Below, one piece after another: positions 1-8,493 of a stretch of DNA of 64,000 nt. The notes under the pieces were generated by a model. It was given only the letters and a program-made list of their open reading frames with translations, ran no database searches and was not told the origin of the DNA. Every line of letters starts with the position of its first letter. The first letter of the stretch is position 1. The position numbers and the translations under genes are program-made. The DNA is from Thermococcus sp. GTDB taxonomy: Archaea > Methanobacteriota_B > Thermococci > Thermococcales > Thermococcaceae. The stretch is from NCBI GenBank assembly GCA_027075325.1, contig JALTBN010000027.1, positions 272,397-336,396 of the forward strand, read 5' to 3'.

Positions 1-31
1 ATTAACAGCAAGGAGGCAAGCGAATGGTATT

Positions 32-807
32 GTTTCAATTCTCCTGGAGTCTTATTGCAACACGATTATGGGGGTGGTTAGGGTGTTGGTGATGAACGTT
101 TCAATTCTCCTGGAGTCTTATTGCAACTCTACTGTTGTCTTTGAAGAAATGATGACTACTGAGGTTTCAATTCTCCTGGAGTCTTATTGCAACACCATGA
201 CTATTGAATCAAGCCCAAGGAGGTCAAGAAAGTTTCAATTCTCCTGGAGTCTTATTGCAACACTGCAAAGGACAAACCTTATTTATCCATCCACCCAAGT
301 TTCAATTCTCCTGGAGTCTTATTGCAACTTTCCTCGCAGAGCTCTTCATACTGCCAGCGGCTGGTTTTGTTTCAATTCTCCTGGAGTCTTATTGCAACCC
401 ATCCTATTTCATCTGCTATTATCTTAGCCACCTCTGTTTCAATTCTCCTGGAGTCTTATTGCAACTATTAGCATGCAGGACTTAATTAAGCAGTATGACT
501 TAGTTTCAATTCTCCTGGAGTCTTATTGCAACTGGTGCTGTACGTCCGCGCTATAGAGATTGACCTTGACCCGTTTCAATTCTCCTGGAGTCTTATTGCA
601 ACAAACTAAAGAGGGTGATGAGGATGATGGTAATTCCCGGTTTCAATTCTCCTGGAGTCTTATTGCAACCTGAACAATCTTCTTGCTCAATTCAGAGCAG
701 CGTTTTTGAGGTTTCAATTCTCCTGGAGTCTTATTGCAACTGTTCGAGTTGCCGCCGGGCGTGTTCTACAACCTCTTGTTTCAATTCTCCTGGAGTCTTA
801 TTGCAAC
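32..807 (-). CRISPR. CRISPR array, 12 repeats, leader-proximal end
   Basis: Twelve identical 30-bp repeats (plus strand begins GTTTCAATTC, ends TCTTATTGCAAC) start at 32, 98, 164, 232, 299, 369, 436, 503, 573, 640, 711 and 778. The eleven complete spacers are 36-41 bp and all different. Bases 1-31 look like the right end of another spacer, so the array probably continues past the window edge. The repeat resembles those of Pyrococcus and Thermococcus, whose crRNA 5' handle is ATTGAAAN. That handle lies on the minus strand here (ATTGAAAC), so pre-crRNA is read leftward from a leader to the right of 807. A TATA box on the minus strand near 860 agrees. Absence of any repeat variant is typical of the leader-proximal, recently extended end. 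No cas gene is in the window. Short open frames across the array are translations of the repeat and are not genes. Confidence 0.98.
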
Positions 808-1281
808 AGGGCAGAGTTTCCATTCTTCTGCCCTATAGACTGCTAAGAACACTCCATTCTTATAAGTTTTTCCTCAAAGGGTACTTTAAAGGGCCCCCAT
901 GAGGCCTCCAATTCCAGAATTGTGAACGGGCTTTGGAACCCACGGCGTGCTCACCTTGCCCCTTAAAAACCATGCATCAAAATGGGCACGAGACTTTCAG
1001 GGCGTTTTAAGAACTTTAAAAGCAGATTAACGGCCTTTCATTCAATCTATTCAAAAATACCCAAATTTGCACGAGGGGATGCATCAAAGAAGCTTTCATC
1101 CGTCGCCTTTCAAAATTTCGAAAAAATTTCGTTACATTTCTTTACTGTTAATATAACTTCCTATGGGATAATAACCAAAAGTTATTAAAGACTTCCAAAG
1201 TTCTTGGAGCATTTTGACCGTCAGTTCAAACCAATAAAAAAAGAGATTTTCTGGATCGGAGAATTTTCAGCGTGATAGAAC
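808..1281 (-). promoter_or_regulatory. CRISPR leader with pre-crRNA promoter
   Basis: This 474-bp AT-rich stretch has no credible gene and lies between the last repeat and the 3' end of maf. On the minus strand 873-859 reads GGAAAAACTTATAAG, a good BRE/TATA pair, which places a transcript start near 838, about 30 nt before the first repeat. Next to the array, 808-834 contains an inverted repeat (AGGGCAGA / TCTGCCCT) whose loop, GTTTCCATTCT, closely resembles the start of the CRISPR repeat. Further out are two direct copies of AAAATTTCG near 1115-1135. Leader identity is inferred from position, promoter and lack of genes. Confidence 0.8.
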
Positions 1282-1827
1282 CTAAAAACCCAGCTCCTGG
1301 AGCTTCCAGATTATCTCCATCGGAAAGCCAACGACGTTGTAATAATCCCCCCGTATCCACTCCACGAGGAGGCCACCCCAGCCCTGTATACCATAGGCCC
1401 CGGCCTTGTCCAGCGGTTCACCGGTTCTCACATAGGCCCGGATTATACTACCGTCAAGCTCCCTGAACTTGACCTCCGTGGTCACGGCACCCCTCTGCTC
1501 ACCCCCGCGATGGACGATGCAGTAGCCGGTCGTCACGTTATGGACTTTTCCGGACAGCAACTCAAGCATCCGCACTGCCTCTTCCTCGCTCCGCGGCTTG
1601 CCCAGTATGTTGCCGTCCAGATGCACAACTGTATCGGCGCCCACAACGGTGCCCCCGGTTCTGAGGTAGACCTCCCTAGCCTTGCGGCAGGCGAGCTCCA
1701 TCGCGTACCCCACGGGGTCTGGGAGGGAGCAGTCCTCATCGATGCTACTGGGGACTACCTCAAAATTATGGATGAACCGGGAGAGGATTTCGCGCCTTCG
1801 AGGGGAAGAAGAAGCGAGAACGAGCAT
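1282..1827 (-). CDS. maf: Maf-family nucleoside triphosphate pyrophosphatase
   Basis: A 181-aa protein of normal Maf length. Maf proteins hydrolyse dTTP, UTP or modified nucleoside triphosphates to monophosphates in the cytoplasm. The N-terminal signature SSSPRR (residues 6-11) and the later GADTVVHLDG segment with its catalytic Asp are present. ATG 1827 is chosen because GGTGG sits 5 nt upstream; an in-frame TTG at 1839 lies before that site. The gene follows the unknown gene at 1843-2211 on the same strand at 15 bp, probably as one transcript. It ends at the CRISPR leader. Confidence 0.92.
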   Translation of the reverse strand: MLVLASSSPRRREILSRFIHNFEVVPSSIDEDCSLPDPVGYAMELACRKAREVYLRTGGTVVGADTVVHLDGNILGKPRSEEEAVRMLELLSGKVHNVTTGYCIVHRGGEQRGAVTTEVKFRELDGSIIRAYVRTGEPLDKAGAYGIQGWGGLLVEWIRGDYYNVVGFPMEIIWKLQELGF

Positions 1828-1842
1828 GGAAACCACCAAAAA

Positions 1843-2211
1843 TCAGAGGAGACACTCTTCTATTTCATCGACGACGCACTCGATGTCCCTCTCAAACTCA
1901 AAGACAGAGCAGCGGTTTCCGCTTAGGGGCGGGCAGTCCGGGGTTACTTTCCTAAGGCGGAGGTGGAGAAGGGCTTCCTTTCCCCCGCTACTGAGTTTGT
2001 AGACGGCGTGGATTTCGTCGCACTCGTTCTTCTCCTCGCCGACCTTTTCGACTTCGAACCTAGCCTCCACGGCTTTCAGGATGCCGTTGAAGACCTCCAT
2101 TGCGATGTCGATTCCGCTGTTCCCTATGATCATGGGAACGCAGAGGTGCTGCATGTTGTGCTTATCAAACTTGTGGAACGTTTCGGGCATGACAACGATG
2201 CTGTACTCCAT
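1843..2211 (-). CDS. conserved hypothetical protein, 122 aa
   Basis: I do not recognise a named family. The protein is soluble and acidic, with no signal peptide or membrane segment. It has a central mixed alpha/beta stretch and a distinctive TPDCPPLSGNRCSVFE segment with two cysteines seven residues apart, then another Cys near the end. It sits between the PIN-ATPase gene (41 bp upstream) and maf (15 bp downstream) on the same strand, so the three may be co-transcribed. Codon use matches the neighbours, so it is probably a native Thermococcales gene. No function is proposed. Confidence 0.75.
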   Translation of the reverse strand: MEYSIVVMPETFHKFDKHNMQHLCVPMIIGNSGIDIAMEVFNGILKAVEARFEVEKVGEEKNECDEIHAVYKLSSGGKEALLHLRLRKVTPDCPPLSGNRCSVFEFERDIECVVDEIEECLL

Positions 2212-2252
2212 ACTATCACCGAAAAAAGTAGGGGGAGCCCGTTAAAAAGCTT

Positions 2253-4061
2253 TCACGTGCTCGCCCATATCTCTATCCCAGCATCGATGAGTCTCTTGAG
2301 CTCCCTCCCAATTGGGGTGTTCTTGCTCACCTTAACGAGACCCTTTCTGCTCGGCGTTGCCGTGAATATGTACTGCTCGCCGCCGTAAAACTTCAGGGGT
2401 TTTCTGGCGTGTTCCGCAGGCACGTAAAGGACTATCGTCTTCTTCTTTTCCTCAACCTCAATGGGAATCCGCTCCCTGGGTTTGGCAGCTTCCCTCTCGG
2501 CGAAGCTCTTGACGTCGATGCTTATGCCTATGCGCTTCTCAAGGTCGGTTATCCTTTTTCCCTTCTTGCCTATTATCGCGGGGATGTCGAACTCGTCCGC
2601 GTAGATAACAGCCTTGTGTGGGCTGACTATCTCAACCTCCGTGTTGACATCGGGCAGGAATTTCTTTATCTCCTGCTTGAGCCTCTTCTCGGCGAGTTTA
2701 AGAGCCGGAGCCTTTCCCTCCTTCTTCACGGGGACGACGCTTACCTCCTCGCCGTAGGTGTAAATCTCGTACTCAAGCTCGCCGGTTTCAAAGTCCCTGA
2801 CCTCTATCACCGGCCTCGCGAGGTCCTCCTCGCTCATCCCGCTCGGAACCTTTACGAGGTACTCCAGCGTCAGGACTTTGGCTACCTTTCCGGCCTTGAT
2901 GAATATGACGGTGTCAACTATCTGGGGTATCATTCCAAGTTCGACCCTGCCGATGAAGCGCTGAACCGCGTCGATCGGTTTGGTGGCGTGGACCACTCCA
3001 ACCATGCCAACGCCGGCAAGCCTGAGGTCGGAGTATATCTTGAAGTCGCTCGTCTTCCTCATCTCGTCGAAGATGGTGTAGTCAGGCCTCACCAGGAGGA
3101 GGATGTCTCCGGTCAGCTCCATCTTCCCGTTCAAAGCCGTGTACTGGGTTATCTCCTCCCCCACCTGGAGGTCGCGCGGCTTCTCCATCGTCTTGACGAT
3201 CCTTCCCATGCTCGCGTACCACTCCGCCAGGGCCTGGGCGAATGTTGTCTTGCCCTCACCTGGAGCGCCGGCGATCAGGACACCCTGAGCCTTATCTTTA
3301 AGCCTCTCAAGGAGCTTATCGCTCAGCTTGTAATCTTCAATGCTGAGCTTTGCAACTGGCCTCACCGCGGTTATCTCTATCCTGTCCGCGAAGGGGGGCT
3401 TGGCTATGACGATACGGTAGTTCCTGAGCTGGACAACGGTGGCACCAGGCTCGTCCATCTCTATGAAGCTCTCCGGGTCGCGCCTGGCGCGCTCAACGAT
3501 ATCGTCCGCTATCTCAGCCAGCTCCTCATCCGTCAGAACCTCGTCCCTGGCCACGACCAGCCTCCACTCTCCGGGCTTTCCTTTCTTTGCCAGCGGTCTG
3601 AGCCCTGCCTTGAGGTGGACACTCATCGTCGTCTCGTCAAAGAAGTCCTCAAGCCTGTGCCGGAGTTCCTTCTTTGCGGAGAGGAAGATTACTTCGATTC
3701 CCTTTGCGATGGCAACGTCCCTCTGCACCCTGTCCCCCGTGACCAGAGCTGCATCGAGCTCCTTTGCAGTCTCGCGAACCACGCTGTCAATCTCCCCAAG
3801 CTTGGCGCCCCTTATCTGCCAGAGCTCGGGACGGACCCCGTGGAAGTCAAGCTCGATTAACCCCTTATCCGCCATCTCCCTGAGCTTTTTGAGCTCTTCA
3901 AGGCCGGTGTGTCCTATCGCCTTTCCCTGGTTGGCCTGATGCTCTATCTCAGCGACCACCACCTCCGGAATAACAACCCTTGCCTTCTCGCGGAGAGTTG
4001 AGAGGAACTGTGTCAGACGGCCATCGACTATAACACTCGTGTCAACGACGAATACCTTCAT
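2253..4061 (-). CDS. PIN domain-ATPase-KH protein (PINc/VapC-type ATPase)
   Basis: A 602-aa multidomain protein. Residues 1-130 form a PIN ribonuclease fold beginning with the acidic VVDTSVIVDGR motif and carrying further acids typical of the Mg2+ site (VVVAEIEHQ, VTGDRVQRD). Residues about 240-420 are a RecA/PilT-like ATPase with Walker A GAPGEGKTT and a secretion-ATPase-like DEMRKTSD segment. Around residues 480-540 is a KH-like RNA-binding module (IIGKKGKRITDLEKRIG). This architecture is conserved in archaea and points to ATP-coupled RNA processing or decay; the substrate is unknown. Start ATG 4061 has GGTGG upstream. It is divergent from minD, with AT-rich promoter sequence between. Confidence 0.92.
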   Translation of the reverse strand: MKVFVVDTSVIVDGRLTQFLSTLREKARVVIPEVVVAEIEHQANQGKAIGHTGLEELKKLREMADKGLIELDFHGVRPELWQIRGAKLGEIDSVVRETAKELDAALVTGDRVQRDVAIAKGIEVIFLSAKKELRHRLEDFFDETTMSVHLKAGLRPLAKKGKPGEWRLVVARDEVLTDEELAEIADDIVERARRDPESFIEMDEPGATVVQLRNYRIVIAKPPFADRIEITAVRPVAKLSIEDYKLSDKLLERLKDKAQGVLIAGAPGEGKTTFAQALAEWYASMGRIVKTMEKPRDLQVGEEITQYTALNGKMELTGDILLLVRPDYTIFDEMRKTSDFKIYSDLRLAGVGMVGVVHATKPIDAVQRFIGRVELGMIPQIVDTVIFIKAGKVAKVLTLEYLVKVPSGMSEEDLARPVIEVRDFETGELEYEIYTYGEEVSVVPVKKEGKAPALKLAEKRLKQEIKKFLPDVNTEVEIVSPHKAVIYADEFDIPAIIGKKGKRITDLEKRIGISIDVKSFAEREAAKPRERIPIEVEEKKKTIVLYVPAEHARKPLKFYGGEQYIFTATPSRKGLVKVSKNTPIGRELKRLIDAGIEIWAST

Positions 4062-4160
4062 TATTTCCCACCGGGAGAGGCTGGGATGAACAGTTCATAA
4101 ATCTTTGGCAAAATCCTAAAAGTTCATAAAGGATTGCGTGGACTAACTACGGGTGGAACG

Positions 4161-4898
4161 ATGGGCCGGCTGATATCAATTGCCTCAGGAAAGGGTGGAA
4201 CCGGCAAAACCACGACGACCGCAAACCTTTCATTAGCCCTTGGCAGGATGGGGCACAGGGTGCTGGCCGTTGACGCCGACCTCACAATGGCCAATCTCAG
4301 CCTTGTAATGGGAATAGACGACGCGGGTACTACCATACACGATGTCCTGTCCGGCAACGCCGAGATAAACGATGCAATATACCAGACCAGCTACGAGAAC
4401 GTTGACCTGATCCCGGCGGCTATAGACTGGGAGCACGTTAAAAGAGCGGACCCCAGGGGATTACCGGGGGCGATAAAACCCCTGAAAGCCAGCTACGACT
4501 TCGTTCTGATAGACTGCCCCGCGGGGCTGCAGATGGACGCGATGAACGCAATGCTAAGCGGTGAGGAGGTCATACTCATAACCAACCCCGAGATTTCGTG
4601 CATAACCGACACTATGAAGGTGGGCATAGTCCTGAAAAAGGCCGGCCTGGCGGTTCTGGGCTTCGTGCTCAACCGCTATGGGAGGAGCGAGAACGATATA
4701 CCCCCAGAAGCCGCTGAGGAGGTCATGGAGCTCCCACTTCTCTCCGTTATCCCTGAGGACCCGAAGGTCAGAGAGGCGACCCTGGAGGGAGTTCCGGTTG
4801 TTGAGTACGACCCAGCCTCGGATGGAGCAAGGGCGTTCATGAAGCTCGCCGAAGAGGTGGACAGAATAGCGGGCCTCAAGGCACGGGTTATGTACTGA
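4161..4898 (+). CDS. minD: MinD/ParA-family P-loop ATPase
   Basis: A 245-aa SIMIBI-class ATPase. It has the deviant Walker A motif GKGGTGKTT (residues 10-18), the ADLTMANLSL segment that follows it in MinD proteins, and LIDCPAGLQ as Walker B/switch II. MinD proteins dimerise on ATP and bind membranes to position cell structures; archaeal genomes carry several paralogues, so a role in division rather than polar positioning is not shown. ATG 4161 is used because GGGTGG lies 4 nt upstream; upstream in-frame starts lack a site. The GPN GTPase gene follows 11 bp later, suggesting co-transcription. Confidence 0.9.
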   Translation: MGRLISIASGKGGTGKTTTTANLSLALGRMGHRVLAVDADLTMANLSLVMGIDDAGTTIHDVLSGNAEINDAIYQTSYENVDLIPAAIDWEHVKRADPRGLPGAIKPLKASYDFVLIDCPAGLQMDAMNAMLSGEEVILITNPEISCITDTMKVGIVLKKAGLAVLGFVLNRYGRSENDIPPEAAEEVMELPLLSVIPEDPKVREATLEGVPVVEYDPASDGARAFMKLAEEVDRIAGLKARVMY

Positions 4899-4909
4899 GT
4901 GATGGGGAG

Positions 4910-5656
4910 ATGATACTGACTTTCCTCGGCACGGCGGGAAGCGGAAAGACAACGATAACGGGTGCGTTCGGGAAATACCTTGAGGAAGAGCACTCGGTAG
5001 CATACGTCAACCTCGATACGGGGGTTAAAACGCTCCCATACAACCCGGATCTCGATGTTAGGGATACCGTCACCGTGGAGGAGATAATGGAAGAGGGTTT
5101 CGGTCCCAACGGGGCCATAGTAGAGAGTTACGATCGCTTACTCAAGCATGTGAACGATATTCTGAGGGAGGTACTAAAGCTCAATGGGGAACACGATTAC
5201 GTCCTCATCGACACTCCCGGTCAGATGGAGAGTTTTCTGTTCCACGAGTTTGGCACGAGGATAATGGACGGATTCCAGGATCCACTGGTTGTCTACCTAT
5301 TCAGCCTCGAAATCCTACGGGGAGCACCGGATTACTGCTTTGTCAGGACGTTCGCGATGATGATAGACCTGCGGCTGGGGGCAACCACAGTCCCGGTTCT
5401 CAGTAAGGCGGACCTGATCCCCAAAGGGGAACTGGAAAGGCACAGAAAACTCCTGGAAGACGTTGAGTATCTCACGGCCAGACTGAAGCTGGACCCCTCG
5501 ATGCAGGGGTACCTGGCCCACAGACTGTGCTCCTTCCTCCCGGAGGTGTCGCCGCCGGTGAGGGTGGTCTACGCATCGGCGAGAGATGGTAGGGGCTTCG
5601 AGGAGATGGAAACCCTTGCCTATGAGCATTACTGCACATGCGGAGACCTGACGTAG
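4910..5656 (+). CDS. GPN-loop GTPase
   Basis: A 248-aa GTPase with P-loop GTAGSGKT (residues 7-14) and the diagnostic Gly-Pro-Asn insertion at residues 65-67 (GFGPNGA). Other G motifs are DTPGQ and SKADLI. The family includes the archaeal homodimer from Pyrococcus abyssi and eukaryotic GPN1-3, which help assemble RNA polymerase; the archaeal partner is not established. The start lies 11 bp after minD behind a GATGGGGA site. The length is right for the family. Confidence 0.93.
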   Translation: MILTFLGTAGSGKTTITGAFGKYLEEEHSVAYVNLDTGVKTLPYNPDLDVRDTVTVEEIMEEGFGPNGAIVESYDRLLKHVNDILREVLKLNGEHDYVLIDTPGQMESFLFHEFGTRIMDGFQDPLVVYLFSLEILRGAPDYCFVRTFAMMIDLRLGATTVPVLSKADLIPKGELERHRKLLEDVEYLTARLKLDPSMQGYLAHRLCSFLPEVSPPVRVVYASARDGRGFEEMETLAYEHYCTCGDLT

Positions 5657-5764
5657 GGATCCCCTGAAAGAACGTTCAGATTTTCTGGCATTACCATTTA
5701 ACCCCTTCAAATCGGAAGGGAACAGTCTTTTTAGCGGATGTACCGAGGGCGAACGGGTGAGAAA

Positions 5765-7216
5765 ATGTGCCTCATAGCCGGTGGAGTGGGAAAGAACCTG
5801 CGTGACAAGTTCATGAAGATGATAGAGGCAGGAAAACACAGGGGGCCCGACGGTTTCGGCGTGTGGACTGACGGGGGAGTACTCAAAAGCAACGACTTCA
5901 GGGAAGTGGAGGAGATACCCGACGGAACGATAGGGGTTCTCCAGTGCCGCCTCGGGATGACCGGTTCCAAGAACTACGTACAGCCCTTCTTCAACGACCT
6001 CGTCCTCGTCCACAACGGTGAGATATACAACCACAGGCAGCTCAGGGAGTACCTTGAGGGGGAGGGAATCGATTTCGAGAGCGACGTTGACAGCGAGGTT
6101 ATCCTGCGTCTCATCGAGCACCTGCTTGGGAAAGGGTTTACAATGGCGGAGTCCATAAAGAAGGCTATGAGGATGTTAAACGGCGACTACGCCGTCGGGT
6201 TAGTAAAGGGCGGGGAGATATACCTCTTCCGCGATCCCCTCGGTATAAGACCCCTCTACTACTCACCGAATGGTTTTTTCGCAAGCGAGAGGAAAGTTCT
6301 GTGGGCCATCGGCGAGAAGGAGGCAACATCGGTTAAACCTGGTGAGATGGTAGTTATTTCAAGAGAAGGCATAAAGAAGAAGCGCCTCATGAAGCCGACG
6401 GAACCTCCCTGCAGGAGGGAACTGGATGAGAAGAGAGGGATAAAGGTGCTCATGCGCAGCCTGGACTGCTCCGCCCGGATGAGGGTGGGAAAACGGACGG
6501 GCGTCCTATTCTCCGGGGGCCTTGACAGTTCGCTAACTGCCCTCCTCGCCTCACGTTATTCAGACGTTGTCCTCTATACCGCAGGAGTAGAAGGTAGCCA
6601 GGATTTAGAATGGGCACGGAAGGTCAGCGAGGCGCTCGGACTGGAGCTTAAGGAGAGGGTATTCACGAGGGAAGACGTTGAGGAAGCCCTTCCGAGGGTA
6701 ATGTTCGCCATCGAGGAGCCGAACCCTATGAACCTGGCGATAGGCATCCCCATCTACTTCGCAACTGAAGCGGCCTCAAAGGAGAGGGTGAAAGTCCTTC
6801 TGAGCGGTCAGGGGGCGGATGAGCTCTTCGGCGGCTACGCCAAGTATCTAAAGGAGCCGGCCCTGATGACTCAAGATCTCCTGGAACTCGGTGATAGGAA
6901 CCTAGCCAGGGACGATAAGATAGCCATGCTGAATGGCGTTGAGGGGAGGTACCCCTTCCTGGCCCTCCCGGTTGTATGGGCCGCCCTGAGTATCCCGACC
7001 GAGCTCAAAATCAGGAACGGAATCCGGAAGTACATCCTGCGGAAAACGGCTGAGAAGCTCGGTCTGCCGAGGGAGGTTGCATGGAGGGAAAAGAAGGCGG
7101 CGCAGTACGGCAGCGGGGCCCAGAAAATCCTTGAGAAGATGGCAAGGGAGAGGGGGATGACGCTCAAAGCCTTAGCGGAGGATACCTTCAGGAGGATTTT
7201 TATGGGCCCTCAGTAG
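5765..7216 (+). CDS. asnB: glutamine-hydrolysing asparagine synthetase (AsnB type)
   Basis: A 483-aa two-domain enzyme. Starting at ATG 5765 puts Cys at residue 2, as required for an Ntn-type class II glutamine amidotransferase, and GGGTGA lies just upstream. N-terminal glutaminase features include KHRGPDGFG and VHNGEIYN. The synthetase domain has the PP-loop SGGLDSS near residue 250 and SGQGADELFGGY near residue 355. The expected reaction is Asp + Gln + ATP to Asn + Glu + AMP + PPi. It is shorter than bacterial AsnB (about 550 aa), like other archaeal forms. It is convergent with the next gene, with a 7-bp overlap of 3' ends. A second, unrelated asparagine synthetase candidate lies at 55722-56624. 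Confidence 0.9.
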   Translation: MCLIAGGVGKNLRDKFMKMIEAGKHRGPDGFGVWTDGGVLKSNDFREVEEIPDGTIGVLQCRLGMTGSKNYVQPFFNDLVLVHNGEIYNHRQLREYLEGEGIDFESDVDSEVILRLIEHLLGKGFTMAESIKKAMRMLNGDYAVGLVKGGEIYLFRDPLGIRPLYYSPNGFFASERKVLWAIGEKEATSVKPGEMVVISREGIKKKRLMKPTEPPCRRELDEKRGIKVLMRSLDCSARMRVGKRTGVLFSGGLDSSLTALLASRYSDVVLYTAGVEGSQDLEWARKVSEALGLELKERVFTREDVEEALPRVMFAIEEPNPMNLAIGIPIYFATEAASKERVKVLLSGQGADELFGGYAKYLKEPALMTQDLLELGDRNLARDDKIAMLNGVEGRYPFLALPVVWAALSIPTELKIRNGIRKYILRKTAEKLGLPREVAWREKKAAQYGSGAQKILEKMARERGMTLKALAEDTFRRIFMGPQ

Positions 7217-8406
7217 GAGGGCTCCTGGGATATCCCCTCCGCCTCATGGAGAAGCTTAATTACCGGTTCAAGCTCCTTGAAGCTCTGAAGCCCGAAATCA
7301 GCCACCTCTAGGGCTTTTGCAGGGTCTCCCCTTTCAAGGTAGTACTCAACTTCCCAGGCGGTGGAGATAAAGGCTGCGTCCTTGTTCCTGGCCCCGTACT
7401 CCTTCAGAATCGCCGAGCGCATTATCGCCTTGTTCTTGAGGTCGTTTTCGAAGTTAAGGACTTCATGGTAAGCTTTGAATGCCTCCTTCTGCTTGCCGAC
7501 GGCGAAGAGTGCCTGTGCGAGCTCAAGCATCTTCCTGGCGGTGTTTTCACTGTCACCCTGCTTCTGGTAGTCACCGATGACCTGATAGATGATCCGGATG
7601 TTGTTGACGCCTATGAGCTTGGCACGGCTCACGTTTCCGGAAAGGAGGTAAGCGTACTGCGCCCTGAGGAGGTATGTGGTGGTTCCATCCAGGTTTCCCT
7701 CAGAGTAGGCGATTTTACTTGCCTTCTCATAGTTCCGGGCGGCCGTATCCATCATGTCCGTGTAATGGCTGTCGTAGCCGAACAGTTCAAGGACGTACAT
7801 AGCAAGGCGGTAGAAAGCATCGGCGGCCCCGGCACTGTCCCCCTCCGCCACGAGTCCTTCAGTAATCTTCCCGTAGATCGTTATCAAAGCATCGGCGGCC
7901 CGGCGTGAGGCCTCCCCATCGCCGAGGAGTTTGTAGTATCTGAACGCGTCCTCGTATGCCCGGATGGCCATTTGATTGTCGCCGCTCTCGGCATAGCCCC
8001 TGCCAAGATCCTCGTACATCTCGGCGAAGTGCCTGGCGTATTTATTCAGGTTCTTCTCGTCACCAACAACCGCGAATATCGCCAGGGTCTTTGAACAGAA
8101 CTCGTTGAGGCGGGCTATATCAACGTCAAACCTGCTGAGCTCTTCCTCTATTAAGGAGATGTAAAGGGAGGCGCTCTTGAGCAGAGGAGCCCTGGCCTTG
8201 TCCGGTTTCCTCAACCTTTCAAGGAAGAAGTAGCCAAAGTAGCGGTAGAGCCTTGCCGCATCCTCCAGTTTCCTCTCATCCTCATATTTTTTAGCGGCCC
8301 GGAGGATGAGCTTAAGCCCCTCCTTCAGCTCCCCCTCGTTGAGCTTCTGAAACCCCATCTGCTCAAGGTCCTCCGGTGACGCCATTTCCGGGAGTATCGC
8401 CAACAT
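7210..8406 (-). CDS. TPR-like alpha-helical repeat protein
   Basis: A 398-aa, almost wholly helical protein with TPR-like pairs, for example around residues 25-60 (LNEGELKEGLKLILRAAKKY), 140-175 (GDNQMAIRAYEDAFRYYKLL) and 285-320. There is no signal peptide or catalytic motif, so a scaffold role is likely. ATG 8406 is preferred because GGGGTGAGG directly precedes it and a TATA-like ACTTAAATAT box lies about 55 bp upstream. It is divergent from nothing; sua5 lies upstream on the same strand at about 88 bp. The partner is unknown. Confidence 0.7.
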   Translation of the reverse strand: MLAILPEMASPEDLEQMGFQKLNEGELKEGLKLILRAAKKYEDERKLEDAARLYRYFGYFFLERLRKPDKARAPLLKSASLYISLIEEELSRFDVDIARLNEFCSKTLAIFAVVGDEKNLNKYARHFAEMYEDLGRGYAESGDNQMAIRAYEDAFRYYKLLGDGEASRRAADALITIYGKITEGLVAEGDSAGAADAFYRLAMYVLELFGYDSHYTDMMDTAARNYEKASKIAYSEGNLDGTTTYLLRAQYAYLLSGNVSRAKLIGVNNIRIIYQVIGDYQKQGDSENTARKMLELAQALFAVGKQKEAFKAYHEVLNFENDLKNKAIMRSAILKEYGARNKDAAFISTAWEVEYYLERGDPAKALEVADFGLQSFKELEPVIKLLHEAEGISQEPSY

Positions 8407-8493
8407 CCTCACCCCATGATTTGAGTAAAGTGGCATTATGAAATAGGCATCCCGATATTTAAGTTTATCCACGGCCACCTCAGAGAAAGCCGA

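Noticed and set aside
68-902. Three open frames of 93-119 codons with repeated VSILLESYCN or FNSPGVLLQ
   Set aside because: They are translations of the CRISPR repeat and spacers; there is no ribosome site and the periodicity is that of the array.
982-1188. 68-codon frame in the CRISPR leader
   Set aside because: AT-rich leader DNA without promoter or ribosome site; the product has no protein-like organisation.
2409-3860. 483-codon frame opposite the PIN-ATPase gene
   Set aside because: Antisense shadow of a well-supported gene; long reverse frames are common at this GC content.
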